Source: Lotus japonicus
Taxonomy: Eukaryota > Streptophyta > Magnoliopsida > Fabales > Fabaceae
Direction of reading: 5' to 3'
Length of the DNA: 64,000 nucleotides
NCBI RefSeq assembly: GCF_012489685.1
Contig: NC_080044.1
Coordinates: 54,861,507-54,925,506 of the forward strand
Of this stretch, positions 50,901-63,581 are shown in pieces. A program made the translations under genes and the position numbers. The notes under the pieces were generated by a model. The model was not told where the DNA came from, did no database searches, and saw only the letters and a list, made by a program, of their open reading frames with translations. Numbering within the stretch: position 1 is the stretch's first letter; every line of letters begins with the position of its first letter.

Positions 50901-51759
50901 CAAATTAAACTCGAGATCTTGCTTAAAGACAATAGAGCGTCCACTTGAAGAAACTATTCATATACAGTGCATGTTTGGATACACAGTAGGCCACAGTGAG
51001 ATTAAAATCACCGTGAACAATCACAAAAACTAAGAAAAGTTCTTTCTATCCTAATATGTCGATGGTTGTTTTGAAATAAACCTCACTAAAAATATTAAAA
51101 TCACAGGCTTGGGGGCTAAAGACTGAAACAGTGAAACATGTAAAAAGAAAAAAGAAAATGGTTAAAAGGGTAGAACTAAAAGCAAAAATAGTTAAAAGGA
51201 TTGTGCTCAAATTGAACATATGACAGAACAGAAGGAAATTAAGTAAACGTTTGGAAATCTTTCCACAATTGATTTCAAAACCAAAATTGATTCTTGGGAT
51301 ATGCTTCTACGAGTTGTTTCTTAGTGCTGTAATGTTCTGAGGAAAAATAAGCTGACACAAACATGGTAGCTTATTCCAGGAAGAAAGAGAGCTTACAGTT
51401 ATGATATTTGGATGATGCAACCGAAACAGCAAAGCAACCTCTGAAGTAAACTGCTTGTCAAGCAAAACAGCCAACTCCTCATCCTCCTCTGGTTGACTTG
51501 CAAGCTTAATCGCCACATCCATGTGCTTGTAGATTCCTCTGTAGACCCTGCTATGTCTTCCAGAAGCAAATTTGGACCCAATAAACAACTGAGACAAATC
51601 TGCACTCCAATCCTCTTCTCCTTCTCCCTTTATAGCTGCCCCTGAGGACACCAGATACTTAGACCATGACACTGCTTGTTTGTACTCCCCTAGAGAGAGC
51701 CTTCTCCCTGACCTCACATTGTGAGAAATTTCTTTAAACCAGTAATAGTTCTTCTTCAT
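47922..51759 (-). CDS. Raf-like protein kinase, HT1-related
   Basis: Three exons, 51759-51397, 49931-49476 and 48170-47922, give 355 residues. The kinase domain covers about 57-311: nucleotide loop IGSKFASGRHSRVYRG (first Gly positions replaced, as in many Raf-like kinases), Lys85 in VAIKL, HRDLKSEN (182-189, catalytic Asp184), DFG (202-204), GTYRWMAPE (220-228) and the MTPEQAAYAV region. This pattern is that of plant Raf-like MAPKKK group C, related to HT1, which signals in CO2-dependent stomatal control; the exact job of this member is unknown. The N-terminus has no membrane segment, so it is likely cytosolic. Both introns (1,465 and 1,305 bp) carry related AT-rich repeats. Start is an ATG in a clean context (ACCATGA). 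Confidence 0.92.
48256..48585. repeat. Dispersed repeat in kinase intron 2
   Basis: Resembles 50090-50420 in intron 1 of the same gene: both contain runs of AATTGATTTTG, GATTTTTGTAAG-like, TTGTAAAATCTC and CTCTCTCTA, then AAATTCTGCAAAA or similar and CAAACAT. It is a worn copy of a common MITE-like family. Confidence 0.5.
50090..50420. repeat. Dispersed repeat in kinase intron 1
   Basis: Partner of 48256-48585, starting GGGCGTGTTTGGATCGG. Common GTGTTTGGAT-type ends suggest an hAT-like MITE; a target duplication could not be placed. Confidence 0.5.
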
Positions 51760-52266
51760 GGTTAAGAGTTTATAGTTCCTATGCTAATCATCAAATTTTC
51801 TTGATCCAATGCTGGTTCCCAAAATTAGACTCAAGTTTCAAACAAATGCAGCATTTGAAGGATACCCAGTTGGGAAAGCCTTGATTTGTCATAGCTTAGA
51901 ATAGGTCCTCAGCTAACTGCATATTGAATATCTCTCATCACCTATGTCACTATGTGCATTTGAAAAAAAGGTATGACTTTGATTTTGAAGTTGAAGATGG
52001 GGGAGAGAGAATGGAATGGATTACTTAGTTTGAAGCAGTGAAGTTAATTGTTTGATTGATGGTGTTTGTGGTGAGCAGAGCAAATGCAAAGCAAAGAGCT
52101 GGCTATTGCCACCTCTGTGTAAGTTCCCTGACACTGCAATCTACGTTTCTAACGTGCCAAGTTACACTTCTGAGGAGACAACTGGGTCAGGTTGATCATG
52201 ACCTATGTAATGTTGCCACCGCATCAACCTTTCACTCATTGCCTACATTAATGTTGATTTTGTTTA

Positions 52267-52438
52267 CGAGTAATGATACATTTACACTCTACTTTTTCTT
52301 TCCTCTAATTTCCACATATTTTTAATCATATTTCTTTCTGCATTTTCTGTCATCACATATCATATCACTTATTTATCTATTTTCTCTTTCTATTACCTAA
52401 GGTGGAGGTGGAAAACATATGTGAATCAAACATTATTC
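52267..52438. mobile_element. MULE-type MITE, relative of the one in copia
   Basis: Ends CGAGTAATGATACATTTACAC and the complement of GTGAATCAAACATTATTC are loosely inverted. A 9-bp target TTTTGTTTA flanks both sides (52258-52266, 52439-52447). The ends match those of 11228-11412. Confidence 0.7.
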
Positions 52439-52449
52439 TTTTGTTTATT

Positions 52450-55400
52450 AATAGAGAAATGCTGCAAATAGGAATTCTTACTTTAATATTCTTTTTTTAA
52501 TGTTAGAATTTATGTGAGTTTTATTAAATTGGAAGTGTAGTTCATGTTTTTAGGAGATCCACATAAATTTTAATAAGAGTGTTGGAAAGAAGGGGATAAA
52601 GTTGTAGTTGAATGTGTAATTATTTGTTATAAAATTCAGATAAAAAGTTGAAATATATAATTATATGTGGTGAGATTCATGTAAAATTCAAGTGATATAT
52701 ATTTAATTTATTTTATGTATGGTAAAAAATTTCGCTAGGAGAACAACTTTTATTAGGTTGCGAATGTTTTTGGCTCGAACAGCATTCTTTTCCATTAGCT
52801 AGTGTCGATATTGAATAAAATATTAAACCCTTCACTTATATTTTCTCATATTATATATGCATGTTTGAATAAATTACAGAAAATCAAGACACACAAAATT
52901 GAGATAACAAGAACAACTTTCTCAAATTTTGCAACTTTCACCATGATTTTACAATCATATTGATTTTCCACATTGTATTGGAAGATACACTATATCTATT
53001 TTTGGAATTTGTAAGAAACAATTTTATTTTGAGTTGTTAATTTTGTAGTAATAATAACTACACAAACTTAATTAAATTCACATCATGGAGGTACCACCTA
53101 TGGCCTAACAAGAGGATACTAGCTTCTTAATTTATCTTTCATCTTTTTGTGATAATGATAGATAGGGAGCCTAGGGGTAGATTTTGGCAGTGTTGGGTCA
53201 AAGTCCCTATTAATGGTAATCAAAGTGAGAGAACAGCTCTTAGTCAGTAATGTTGTCTGAGGTGTCTTCACTTTGTCCATCATCTGGTGTGTCCTTGACA
53301 GGGTACTTAATTGGAACCCAAAACGTTGTTTCAGGATCTCGCTATTATTTTTATCTCCTTGTTCGACACGGGACGCTTAATAATTGGTGGCTACCATGTA
53401 GGGGCAGTTTCGTCGTCACAGTTGTTTTGGGCCATACCTTCGCTGTATCGGAACAAGCCGTATATAATTATGGTCCTCTTCCGTGTACGGTCTAATCTCT
53501 CTGTCACACTCACTCACTCAACCTCCTTTTATTATAAGGATTAAGGAATCAATCTTTTTCCATTTTATTATCATTCTCATTAGTATTAATGTATTATTAT
53601 TAGATATCATCAGATCTTGAATAAAAAATTATATATAATCCAGATCAATGCCGAACATATATATCTAAAAAAAATATGACATGTTTAAACAATTTTTACG
53701 ATCCGTATGTATTAGGGTCTGGTGGGAGACAACCAACACTCATCCTAACTCATTTATGGTACAACTCTAATATGTATAGTATGTAAAATACAAAATTGTA
53801 AAGCTTGGGTTATGACTTATGACACCACCAAGAACCCCATCCTTCCTACTTGGGATGGGCAGGTAGATAATGAGGAGGGAATTGCCCGGCCCCTACTAAA
53901 TTTTCAAATGTTACACCAATAGTACACATTGTATTAGAATATGGAGTCCTCCATTGCCTCAACAAAACTAAAAGTGTCCCATGACCAAAAACAAGTTGTA
54001 ATCACGCATGTTTTTCTCAATTTTGTGTCTCACTCGCTCATAACAAATAAGCTTGGTTTCATCTCTCTCCATTAAATCTCTCAACTCTAAATCTCTCCAA
54101 AGAATTATCTTTGTACTAAATATGGTGTAAACTTACTTTTCTAACTTCTATTCTCAATATTGTAATCCTCTTTTTGTGTTATTTACGGGTGTGTAATATG
54201 GACTGAACTATAGCTTAGATCTTCATTTTTTTCATTTTATCTAACAAAAGTGAGAGCTCTGATGACCGCAGCTTCACTTCTTCATCTCTACTTCAGCCTT
54301 TGAGGTGGTCTCTAATTTTTCTCCTCAGCCTATCTCTTGCCACACTCATGCTCCATTGACGTCATTTCTTCTCGTGTCTTTTCTAGTTGCTTAGGGTTTC
54401 AACTCCAAGCTCCACCTTCTTGTTAGCACTATGAATTGAACTCCAAACTTTTCTATCATGGTCCTCATGTGGTCTTGGGTTAAGTATGGCTGCCTCATCA
54501 AAACTCATTTCTTTGTGACTTTTCTTTTTGTCAATGATCACATTGTGCTTTGTTGAATCATCAGACAATAAATTGAGAGGAAAGCCCAATTTAGTTGGGG
54601 CGAGCTTTTGTTAGGTCATTAATACAATCTGTTTTCAAGACCAAGGGATTGACCAAAATAATATACCAAAAAAAGACCAAGGGGGAAAACTAGCACTTTC
54701 TCCATTTCTTAACCCAGTCACCTTCCGACCATTTACAATAAAATACCATTTACCTCATTCTTACCCCCACATAACAAGTCAACTTATTGACCAAAAAAAA
54801 AGTCAACTTCAACAAGACGACAAGGAAAACAGCTCTACAGGTTAATCATGCATTTTAGTTCCAGCATTATTCCATTTGGATTCTAAGCTTGGAGTTTTGG
54901 TATGCACGTGTTATGTTTGAGAAAATGGTAATTCTTGGACATCTATGATTCATAGGTTTGCTGGAGGTGATTGTTCCATTGAGACACTAGTGTTATTTGA
55001 GCAAATGTTGGAAGCTAGAAAAAAAGGTGAATGATGTTATCATTGCTATGGAGATGTTTGTTTAAGATGCCCTTACAAGGAACATTGGGTACGGGGATAA
55101 ATAGCTATCCGAACAAAGAATGTTGCAAATGAATAATTATGCACTTCAAATTCTCTGAAATTCTGAAATGCTCATTCAAACCAACCACAAGAAGAAAGCA
55201 CTCTTTAAAAAAATATGGCAAAACAGTAAAAAATAGCATAACAATTGGCAAGTCCAAAATCTAGACCATCTGGTTTCCTTGGACATTTTTGGTTCAGCAA
55301 TGCCTTTCCTCATGTTTTAGTATGTTTAGATTAACTTCTCTTTCGTTGGAATCAATTATGAAACTCAGAAACAACTTACAAAAGCTTCTTCCCATAGTTG

Positions 55401-55840
55401 ATTCTGCCTTGAATCATTAAAGTAGCACCTAAGAGGTATAAAAAATGATTTCATACAAGAGCGTTAAAACAAACAAAGAAACCATTGTATTGTATGTTAA
55501 ACACTTAAACCTATCCAAAATTCTCCTTCTCCATCTTTCCACTTGTATATAAGACAAGTAATCCTGCAAGTGTGTGTGTAAAAGTCTGTCTGTACAATAT
55601 AAAAATTCACGGGCATCAACATTTTCTTGAATGCATTCCTCCACAGCAGTAAGGAAAAGAAGAAAATAAAATAAAGGAGAACTAGTATAGACAGACAAGT
55701 GGTATAAGGTTTTAGTGAGTATTTGGACTCTCTTGAGATCAATGCCGATCCATATTGAACTCAACCTGACAAAATTCTGTTCCGTGTGAGCATTGAGATG
55801 TGCATTTTATTCAGTTCCAGAGGAAAGCCAAACACACTAG
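52450..55840. other. Long intergenic region, no gene recognised
   Basis: AT-rich with scattered short frames lacking known domains. 53220-53500 is less AT-rich and open in two frames (53250-53495, 53311-53544), but nothing is recognised there. The part below about 52100 would include the kinase promoter. Confidence 0.4.
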
Positions 55841-55848
55841 TACCATTT

Positions 55849-57117
55849 CTAGGGGTAGATAGTGCAGAGGTTATAGCCAGAGATTAATGAGCTAACAGCA
55901 AAGGCAATGAAAGCAAGGAAGGCCAATCCAATTGAAGCACTAGCCATCTCAGTGAACTCATCTTTTCCCCAATTTGATTGCCAGTCATCAACCCTGCTGG
56001 CTGCAGATGATGCTGCTGATATCAAAAGATATGCTAGAACCTGCCCATCAAGAATTCACCAAAAAAATGTCAACTTTTCAACAAACAAATAAAGACACAA
56101 AACACATAAATTGAACAAAAACATGCCATAAATTGAAGCTTCTATTCTATGAAGAGAAATTGATCCGAACATGCTATGAATTGAAGTGAGTCCCTCTGAC
56201 TTGCCTGATCCATGAAGAAATCGAAGTGAAAGTGCAGGTGGTGATTGATTAGTTGTCTCCCAGCAAATAGTTGATAGCCCAGATCACATGCTTGAAAAGC
56301 TGCATATGCAAATGCAATAACATTCACAGACAAACAGTACCTGCCATATCAATGTGCTTTCCCAACATTACAATCCATATAAGGACACAGAATAAAACCC
56401 AACAACACTAACAAATGACATCAATTAATTCTATTTCTAGCACAGAAGACCAAAAATTTGATCAAATTACACAATGAAGTTGCATCCAACAAGGTTTCAA
56501 TGAAAATTGAATTGAAAATCAAAATAGAACTACAACAACTATAAGCTAATATCTGAAAATCCAATTGATTATAGAACAAGGTAAAATTCAATTGATTACC
56601 TGTATTCCTTGTAGCGATCAAAAGAGTCACCACTCCAACCTTGAGTCTTATCAGCAGCCATCACCGAGAAAGAAATCAGACACAGCACCACCTCGCTCAA
56701 CCGGAACCCTAACGCAACCTTCCTCGCCATCACTTCCCTTTTCGACACCGCCACCGCCGCCACAGGTCTCACCCTACCTCCGCCGTCTTCACGGCTTCTA
56801 GCGCCGATCGTCTTCGGGCCCTGATTCATCGTAGGCGGCGGAGGCTCCGTCCTCACAGCCCGGTTAACCGCCACCCTCGGCGCCTCATTCTGCGCGGTGT
56901 TGGGCAAGGATGGCGCGGCGTTGGAGTATTGAGTGGAAGTGTCGATGATCACGATGGCCCTGGAGTTATTATCTCTGTGGTCAGTTTCCGGGGTGTTCTC
57001 CGGCGAGTGGAAGGGGTCGCCGGTGTCGGAGAGCGGAGAGGTGCGGAATCGGAGAGGGGAGTGAGGCGAGTCGAACTGAGTCGAGGACTCGGAGTTCCTC
57101 GACGAGGTGCTCTTCAT
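55849..57117 (-). CDS. CASPL4A: CASP-like protein, 4A type
   Basis: Four-pass membrane protein of the CASP-like (DUF588) family, relatives of the Casparian strip scaffold proteins in the plasma membrane. Three exons, 57117-56600, 56340-56205 and 56040-55849, give 281 residues. Residues 1-130 are a long Ser/Pro/Asp-rich cytosolic tail, typical of the 4A branch. Membrane segments: about 133-154 (VALGFRLSEVVLCLISFSVM), about 175-198 (CLSVNVIAFAYAAFQACDLG), about 217-236 (DQVLAYLLISAASSAAS) and near the C-terminus (ASIGLAFLAFIAFAVSSLIS). The conserved ADKTQGWSGDSFDRYKEYR and RVDDWQSNWG loops are present. Intron 2 uses a GC donor (CAG|GCAAGT at 56205/56204), an accepted minor class. Function of 4A members is poorly known. 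Confidence 0.92.
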
Positions 57118-57302
57118 GGTTTTTACAGCAGAGTGGACTGTGTCTACGCGGTGTCGTTGGTGGAATTTAAAGAGGAGAAAAAAAGAGGAATAATGAAGAA
57201 GAGTGTTTGGATGGTGAGAAAGTGTGAAGAAAGTGGAAAAAGAAAACTAGGGTGTTTGGTTTTTTTTTTTTCAGGTTTGTGTTATTCTGTGTAGGAACAG
57301 TG

Positions 57303-57310
57303 CCACGTGG
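57303..57310. promoter_or_regulatory. G-box upstream of CASPL4A
   Basis: CCACGTGG about 190 bp upstream of the start codon, with a second partial core (GCCACGTT) near 57354. A likely bZIP/bHLH site by position. Confidence 0.4.
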
Positions 57311-57319
57311 GTTAGATTC

Positions 57320-60300
57320 TTCCAATAAGATTCTCATAACCAATTAGGTCATGCCACGTTGATAGCTTTTGATTCTTGGAGTGGAGAGAGGTGAAAGTGT
57401 TGGCTTTGCATGACATGGAAAAAAACATGTACTTCACTTACTCCACTCTATTGAAGTGATTCATTCAGGTTTACTTCCTATAGTTTTTAACCAAAAAAAA
57501 ATACTTAGTAGGTTCCTAATCATACTTGCACTTCAGGTAACTTAGCAGTCTAAGCTTAACATCAATTTTCTTTTCTAATTATATATTTCTCACTTGTAAC
57601 TTGCAAGTTGGGTTATACTATAGTACTACACTTAGCTTATAATAAGGCTTGACAAATTTGGTGATGTAATATCAATGTCAATCTTTTTTACTCATATATT
57701 TAATTAATCGCTATATAACTTAGTACTGTGTGACATAATCTGATTGAATATCAGTGTAAAACATTAAAACTTCTTTACAATGAAAGTACATATTCATTAT
57801 CTCAAAAGAATTTTTGACATTATATATATATATATACATTAAAATTAATGAAATAACTTTACTGTGTATTTCTAATCTTGGAGTAGAGGGAAGGGGACGT
57901 GGATCTAGACTCTCAAAGTGGGTTAAGCCAACCCAAATCACTTTTTAATGAGTTAGTAAAAGGACAACCCAACTCAACCCACCGTGTGTTGGTGGACTGA
58001 CTCACCAATTTAACATAAAAATGAAAAAAATTAAAGAATAATATGAAAGAAGATACAATTTTTTTTGATAAGCTGAAAGAAGATACAATACTAGTGATTT
58101 CTAAGTTAAAAAATAGTAGTCACAAAAAATTATGCAAATTATAATTTTTGAAAATAAATAAAAATAGTGAGCCAGCCCGACTTAAACCACCTCTTACCCG
58201 AATGAGTTGGTGGGTTAGGTAAGTGGAGTTAAAATCAATAAGGATTTTTTGAGCCATATTTTTACCAACTCAATCCACTGATGAGTTAATTTAATTTGGG
58301 CCGAGTTGGCTTGTGAATTTAAAGAGTTGGGTAAGCGTCTGGCCTCCCCCACGCATGCTTAGCTTGTGCAGGCGCCTCACGTAGGCTCACAATTAAATGA
58401 GTCAACATTTAGGATGGTTCGTGTTCGTCCCGCGAGTCAGTCACTAGCATAATTTAAAATTTTAAAATAAAAAATATATAAGTTTAGCATTAAAGAAAAC
58501 CTTAGAAATTGGAAGAGAAAAAAAAAACTAATTTAGAATTTGACTTAGAAATTGTTGGGGTCTAATATAGCTTTTTTATTAGATTCGGATGCCAAAAGAT
58601 CATTTGTTCCTTTTTTTTATAATCCCTGGTGCATGAGCCGGTCATTAGCAAAACTCATTTAAATTGCGGATTATGTGGGTCAGTTCAAATAGGTCCGCAT
58701 TTAAATGATCCAACATTTTTTGAGCTACAACCCACGCATACTACGAGCTTCGCGGGTTGGTTCGTGACACCCAGCTCAGGGTTTCTACCCCTTTATATAG
58801 TATGGCTTCTCCTAATTTGGTACTTTTTCTCAAATCCTCCTTCATATATTTACCTAAAAAAAACTTACATAAAAAGATTAAAACATAAATCTTCAAAAAC
58901 CAACACAAATAAGGATTGTTTACTTTCCATTTTTTTATTTCCTATTTTTAATTTTAATTATAATTACAAGAAATATTCCTTTATTCTCACTAAAATAATG
59001 GGGAAATTAGTTTTTTTTTCTTAATATTCCCATGACATGTTGTTTACCCTATTCTCACTAGCTACAATAATTTGTTTGTTGGGTCCATTATATTCTTTGG
59101 TAGCAAAGATGAGACAAGAGATCAACAATGGTGGGTTCAAGTGATACATGATTGATTTCCTTTAAGAAATGTCTAGGGTTCGAGTCTTGTGGATGAAAAA
59201 AACTCCGCTGGGAGAATTAGCCTCACCATGAAGTGAATGTTCCCGGCTCGAACTGGATTGCCTCCGAAAAAGGACACCTGTCTTACACAAAAAATCAGAC
59301 AAGACAATTAAAAAGAAAAATTCAAGTAGGGTAGGGGTCCAGTTTAAATCCCCACAATCTTTTACAATGGAGAAAAGTAATCAAATTTCTTTCAGGAGTG
59401 GGGGGGCTATATTCAGTGTAAAAATAAAAAGGCAAAAATTCCCCCATACTTCTTCCAAAAACGTCTATTGGAAAGGTTCCCCTAACGCGTTTAAATGACA
59501 TTCATTTGAACAAAACCTGATAGGAGCAGCCTGCATAGGTTTATACAGGAATCTGCCTACAATGGCCGTGAAAAGCATCTTTATCCCAAACCTACCATGA
59601 TCATATTCTTTCCTCTAGAAGAGAGCATAAGAAGCATAACTTTTATTATTCCTGTCTTTGCTTTGCAGAGGAAAGAATTCAACTATTTTATCAGTTGAAG
59701 TGGGTATAAATTAAATACATAAGAATCTTCATGATAATGATAGGAAAGAGGATGGGAAAAAGAAAAATAAATAGAACAAATATTTATCAGAAATAGTTTT
59801 TGTATTCTTAGTCATCTACAATTTAATATGAAAAAATATTGACCCTTTAAAAATCGATTCATTATGTCTATTATTATTTTTTATATGGCTAACTTTTTTT
59901 CTTGAAACTATTTATATGGTTAACTCACAAAAGTATAATATGAAGAATCATAGTAAATTCAAACCATGGAAATAAAAATATTGATTATTCTATGACATGT
60001 TTTTTGTGAGACATGTGAATGAATAGATTTCAAAAAACATGAGTTAAATCATTACTTGTTTTTTAACTATTTAACTGAAACTAGAATAAAAGAAATGATA
60101 ATGGAAAATAATGATTCTTATGAAGTTGAAAAATTAAGGAGTGCTCAAATTGTTTAAATTCGTCCCCATATAATAGCTCAAGTAATAAGAATTGTTGGAC
60201 ATATGAGTTTTTTTTTGAATCAAGACATATGATGTAGTTTATTATTCTGATGTACCAAAATAAAAATTATTTAAATTCTTTATGTAGCATGAAATGAAAT

Positions 60301-60960
60301 GAGTAAAAAAAATTGATAATACAACTCCAAATTTTGCACATACTAAAAACTTTATTATTAACTTTTAGTAAGTTTCAAAAAAAAAACTTAGTAACTATTT
60401 AAATAAAAATAATTTTAGTGGATTGGAAGAAAAATATTTCATTTTTTTTAAAAAAACTCCAAGATAAAAATAGTGAAATTAAAAAATGGATATAGGAGAT
60501 CTAAAACGTAGACATAAACGTGCCTATGTTTACTTATAGCCTAATTATTATTATTACTAAAATAGTATTAGATTATAATTAATATCAGAGTTATTAGAAG
60601 ATGAAAGAATCTTGAAATGTTAATTGCCTCATGGTGACAACAAAGCGAGATAACTCCTTGAAAAATCCATTGAGATGAAAACTCTACAATTCACGCTTCA
60701 GAATTAATATACACGACCAAAATAAGAAAGGCAATTACACATCTACAGAGCTAATATGTTAGTTAAGCAAAAAGGTATACTATGATTTCCCAATTCCTAC
60801 TACTCCAAGATGCCCAAGACAAGAAACTGATCCATTTCTTCATGGACCAATATGAAAATTTCATGTTAGAATGTGCACCACTTTTACAAGGCCATATATG
60901 GATAACAGAAGTTCAACTTTTCTATAATGGGTTAGAAATATAACAAGTTCCGAAACCATG
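57320..60960. other. Long intergenic region with worn repeats
   Basis: 57900-58350 has many AACCCAACTC and GAGTTGGTGGGTT pieces in opposite orientations, in the style of the hAT-like elements at 22.5-24.1 kb, but ends are decayed. 58330-58770 contains GC-richer phrases (CCCACGCATGCTTAG, GAGCTTCGCGGG) of a similar kind to the MITE at 9.3 kb. 59000-60900 is AT-rich with nothing recognised. Confidence 0.4.
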
Positions 60961-60964
60961 TAGT

Positions 60965-63581
60965 TTAACTTTGTGCAGAGGAAACACTCACAGGCATGCA
61001 TTCAACAGAAGAGACCTGCTCTCTAGTTGATGCATTTCGACTCCCGACAGGTACAGCTCCGTTCTCAGCATTATCCAAAGCATCATCGGTGTCACCAACT
61101 GGCCCTGCAACTTCAGCACGCACTGGGCGGAGAAGACCCTGTAATCGTAACCGGTAACTTTGACTAGCAGGTTGGCCTCTCACATATCTGGTTGTTGTCA
61201 TAACACTCGCAGGCGAACGTTCGGAATCAGCACGGAGGTTGGACAGGGCACTGAGATCAAGATTTGGAAACACCGAGCATCGGCACCGAGGACATTTCAC
61301 ATTCAGCCTAAGCCACTCATCAATGCATTCAACATGAAAATTGTGAGCGCAAGGCAAGCCACGGACCTGCATTACTGTAAGTTAGAAACTATAATTTTCA
61401 ATTAATCTAAACAATGCATCTCAACCATCTCAAGTGCAGGATTCCAAGAATTCATTAGGTTTGACAAAGAGCACATTTTTCAGTAATGAACTGTACAGCA
61501 TACAAAATGGCTTGGTTTAGACCCTGAAAAAGTATACCTCATTCCCTTCATGGAACTCTTCTAAGCAGACGGGACATTCACTGCAATCAGTAGGAACAGC
61601 CTTTAACCTGAACTTTGGGAGTTCCTGAATTAAAGCTTCAACTGCTTCTCTCTGCGTCCAACCCAGACAAGAAACCCTACTATCAGTAGTGAAACTAAAA
61701 ATAAACTGTAAACAAACAAAAAAAAAGTTTTGAAGAGAGATAAATATGACAATAATAATGACCAATATATTGTCCGAACAAACTAGAACGATATGAATAA
61801 TTCATGAGAGAATTCAAGCAATAAATTTCATTAGCTAATGTATGTGACAATAAAGTTAACTCAGATTGACAAAGAATAACATGTTCAACTACTTCATATT
61901 AGATCTATGAAATCAAGGTCTACAAAAATCAGCTAGAACAACCTGAGCTGGAGTTAAGTAAAGTCCTGGTTGATATGTGGCAGCATCTTGGGCCATGACT
62001 CTTGTTTCTTGACCTGCAGCTTCAAATGCCCAATCAGGAACGCGGATCATATCAACCAGAACCTACCAAAATGAAAATAGCAATTGTTATCATCTGTTTT
62101 CAAGTATGGCTATAATCAAACTGAAATGTGTATACAATAATATGATTACAGATCGTATTTCAATCAATCCCTTAGGCAGTAATACAGTGATCTACTAATC
62201 ATATTGACTCCAGAAAGAGCCCAGCAGTAAGAGCTCAGTGCAATTGTTGTTAAAAACTTTCTGCCAATCCCACAGAAGTGATGGAGGATATTTAGTTTTC
62301 GTTTGATTCATGACACCTGTGGATATTGGTAACTTTGGGGAGGGATAAAAAGGAAAAAGAAGGGGGTGGGAGGTGAGAGTTGGGAGGTTACAACTTACAA
62401 ATCACAACCACATGCAAATTTTTCTACCACACACAAGGGACTACGTCTCAATAACAGTGCATCATAGTATTGTTATACAAGGATAGATAAAAAAACAACC
62501 AGCCTATCATGTCAGTTAGCAGTCCCCAACAGGACAGTTTGCTGGGTACACAATTGCTAGAGTAGTTTAACTTCATAAAATGGAAGTTGGACATGGTTCA
62601 GAAAATCAAAACAGAACTAAAATGAGAATGGAGCAACATAGACTCAAACTTTAACAATATGTTTATTAGAGAGAATTGAACCAGCATATGAGCAAGCTTA
62701 GTAGCTTCAATACAATGTTAGACTACAAGTTATACCAAATGTCAACATAGAATTTACCGCACTAACTTCAATTTCAAGATAAAACTTAATATAGGGTTCC
62801 TACGATCTACCCTTAACTTGAGGAAAAACTAAGGAAAAATCTTTCCATGTCATTATGGAAAGTTCAGAAATACTCCTATTTGATGCAAATAGCAGTATCA
62901 AGCTGTCAAAAGATGGAATTTCCAAAACACACAACAAGTGCTGACACCTATACCACGGTTAAATTAAAGCTTACCCCGTATTCAGATACAGGGATACCCT
63001 GTTGGGCCCGCAATAAGTGTGCTTGTCTCCGTGTCCACCACTGCAAAGTGTTAAACTAAAATGAGAGCAAAACCCACCTATATGAGAAATAATGAATGAG
63101 AATAGTTTTGCACATGGAATGAAAACTATTTCCCTATTTCCCTGTTGTAGGCTGTCCAGAAACAAGAACATAATGACAAGTGGAATGAAAACAGATTTTA
63201 CACATGGAAAAATGTCAAAGAAACATCTAATGAGTAACGATTAATAGAGCAACGTAACCTTCCCAAGTGAGATGCAAGCAATGCAAAAGAGTCCACAGTA
63301 GCTAAAAAGCAACCAGATGAGGAAGGCCCATTTCTGACCCTGTTCAGGCAACTGCGGGTAAAAATTTGTGTCATGCATCATAAGCTTGTTAATTAGAGTA
63401 GCACTTAAGAGTGAAGATTAAATAAAAATAAAAATAACATACACAGTTCTTGGAACTGCTAAACCACAGGGTACCAATAATAGTCCAAGCCCAAAGAAAT
63501 GGATAGAGAAGCAATGCAAGGACTGAAAGGACTACTACTCTTCCACAGAAACGAGCATACCTCTGCTGCCACCCAAAATCT
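60965..63581 (-). CDS. SIS3: RING-H2 E3 ubiquitin ligase, SIS3 type (5' end missing)
   Basis: Membrane-anchored E3 ligase; the Arabidopsis SIS3 gene is a positive regulator of sugar response. Exons in the window, phases closing: 63581-63443, 63351-63259, 63040-62975, 62062-61943, 61651-61538, 61366-60965. The first exon or exons lie beyond 64000; the incoming codon is split at 63581. Encoded order: membrane segments (VVVLSVLALLLYPFLWAW and AFLIWLLFSYCGLFCIACIS), a linker with VDMIRVPDWAFEAAGQE and ATYQPGLYLTPAQ, then REAVEALIQELPKF and the RING-H2 finger: CPVCLEEF, LPCAHNFHVEC, KCPRC (the Cys/His set is complete). A Ser/Arg-rich tail of about 90 residues follows. Identification rests on the close match of finger and linker to SIS3 as I know it. 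Confidence 0.9.

Noticed and set aside
53250..53544. Two overlapping plus-strand frames
   Set aside because: Neither resembles a known protein; kept only as a note in the intergenic entry.
56929..57294. Plus-strand 121-codon frame
   Set aside because: Antisense shadow of CASPL4A exon 1, whose product is recognised.
60965..63581. SIS3-type gene treated as complete in the window
   Set aside because: The exon at 63581 begins inside a codon and lacks the N-terminal region expected for the family; no earlier exon is found up to 64000.
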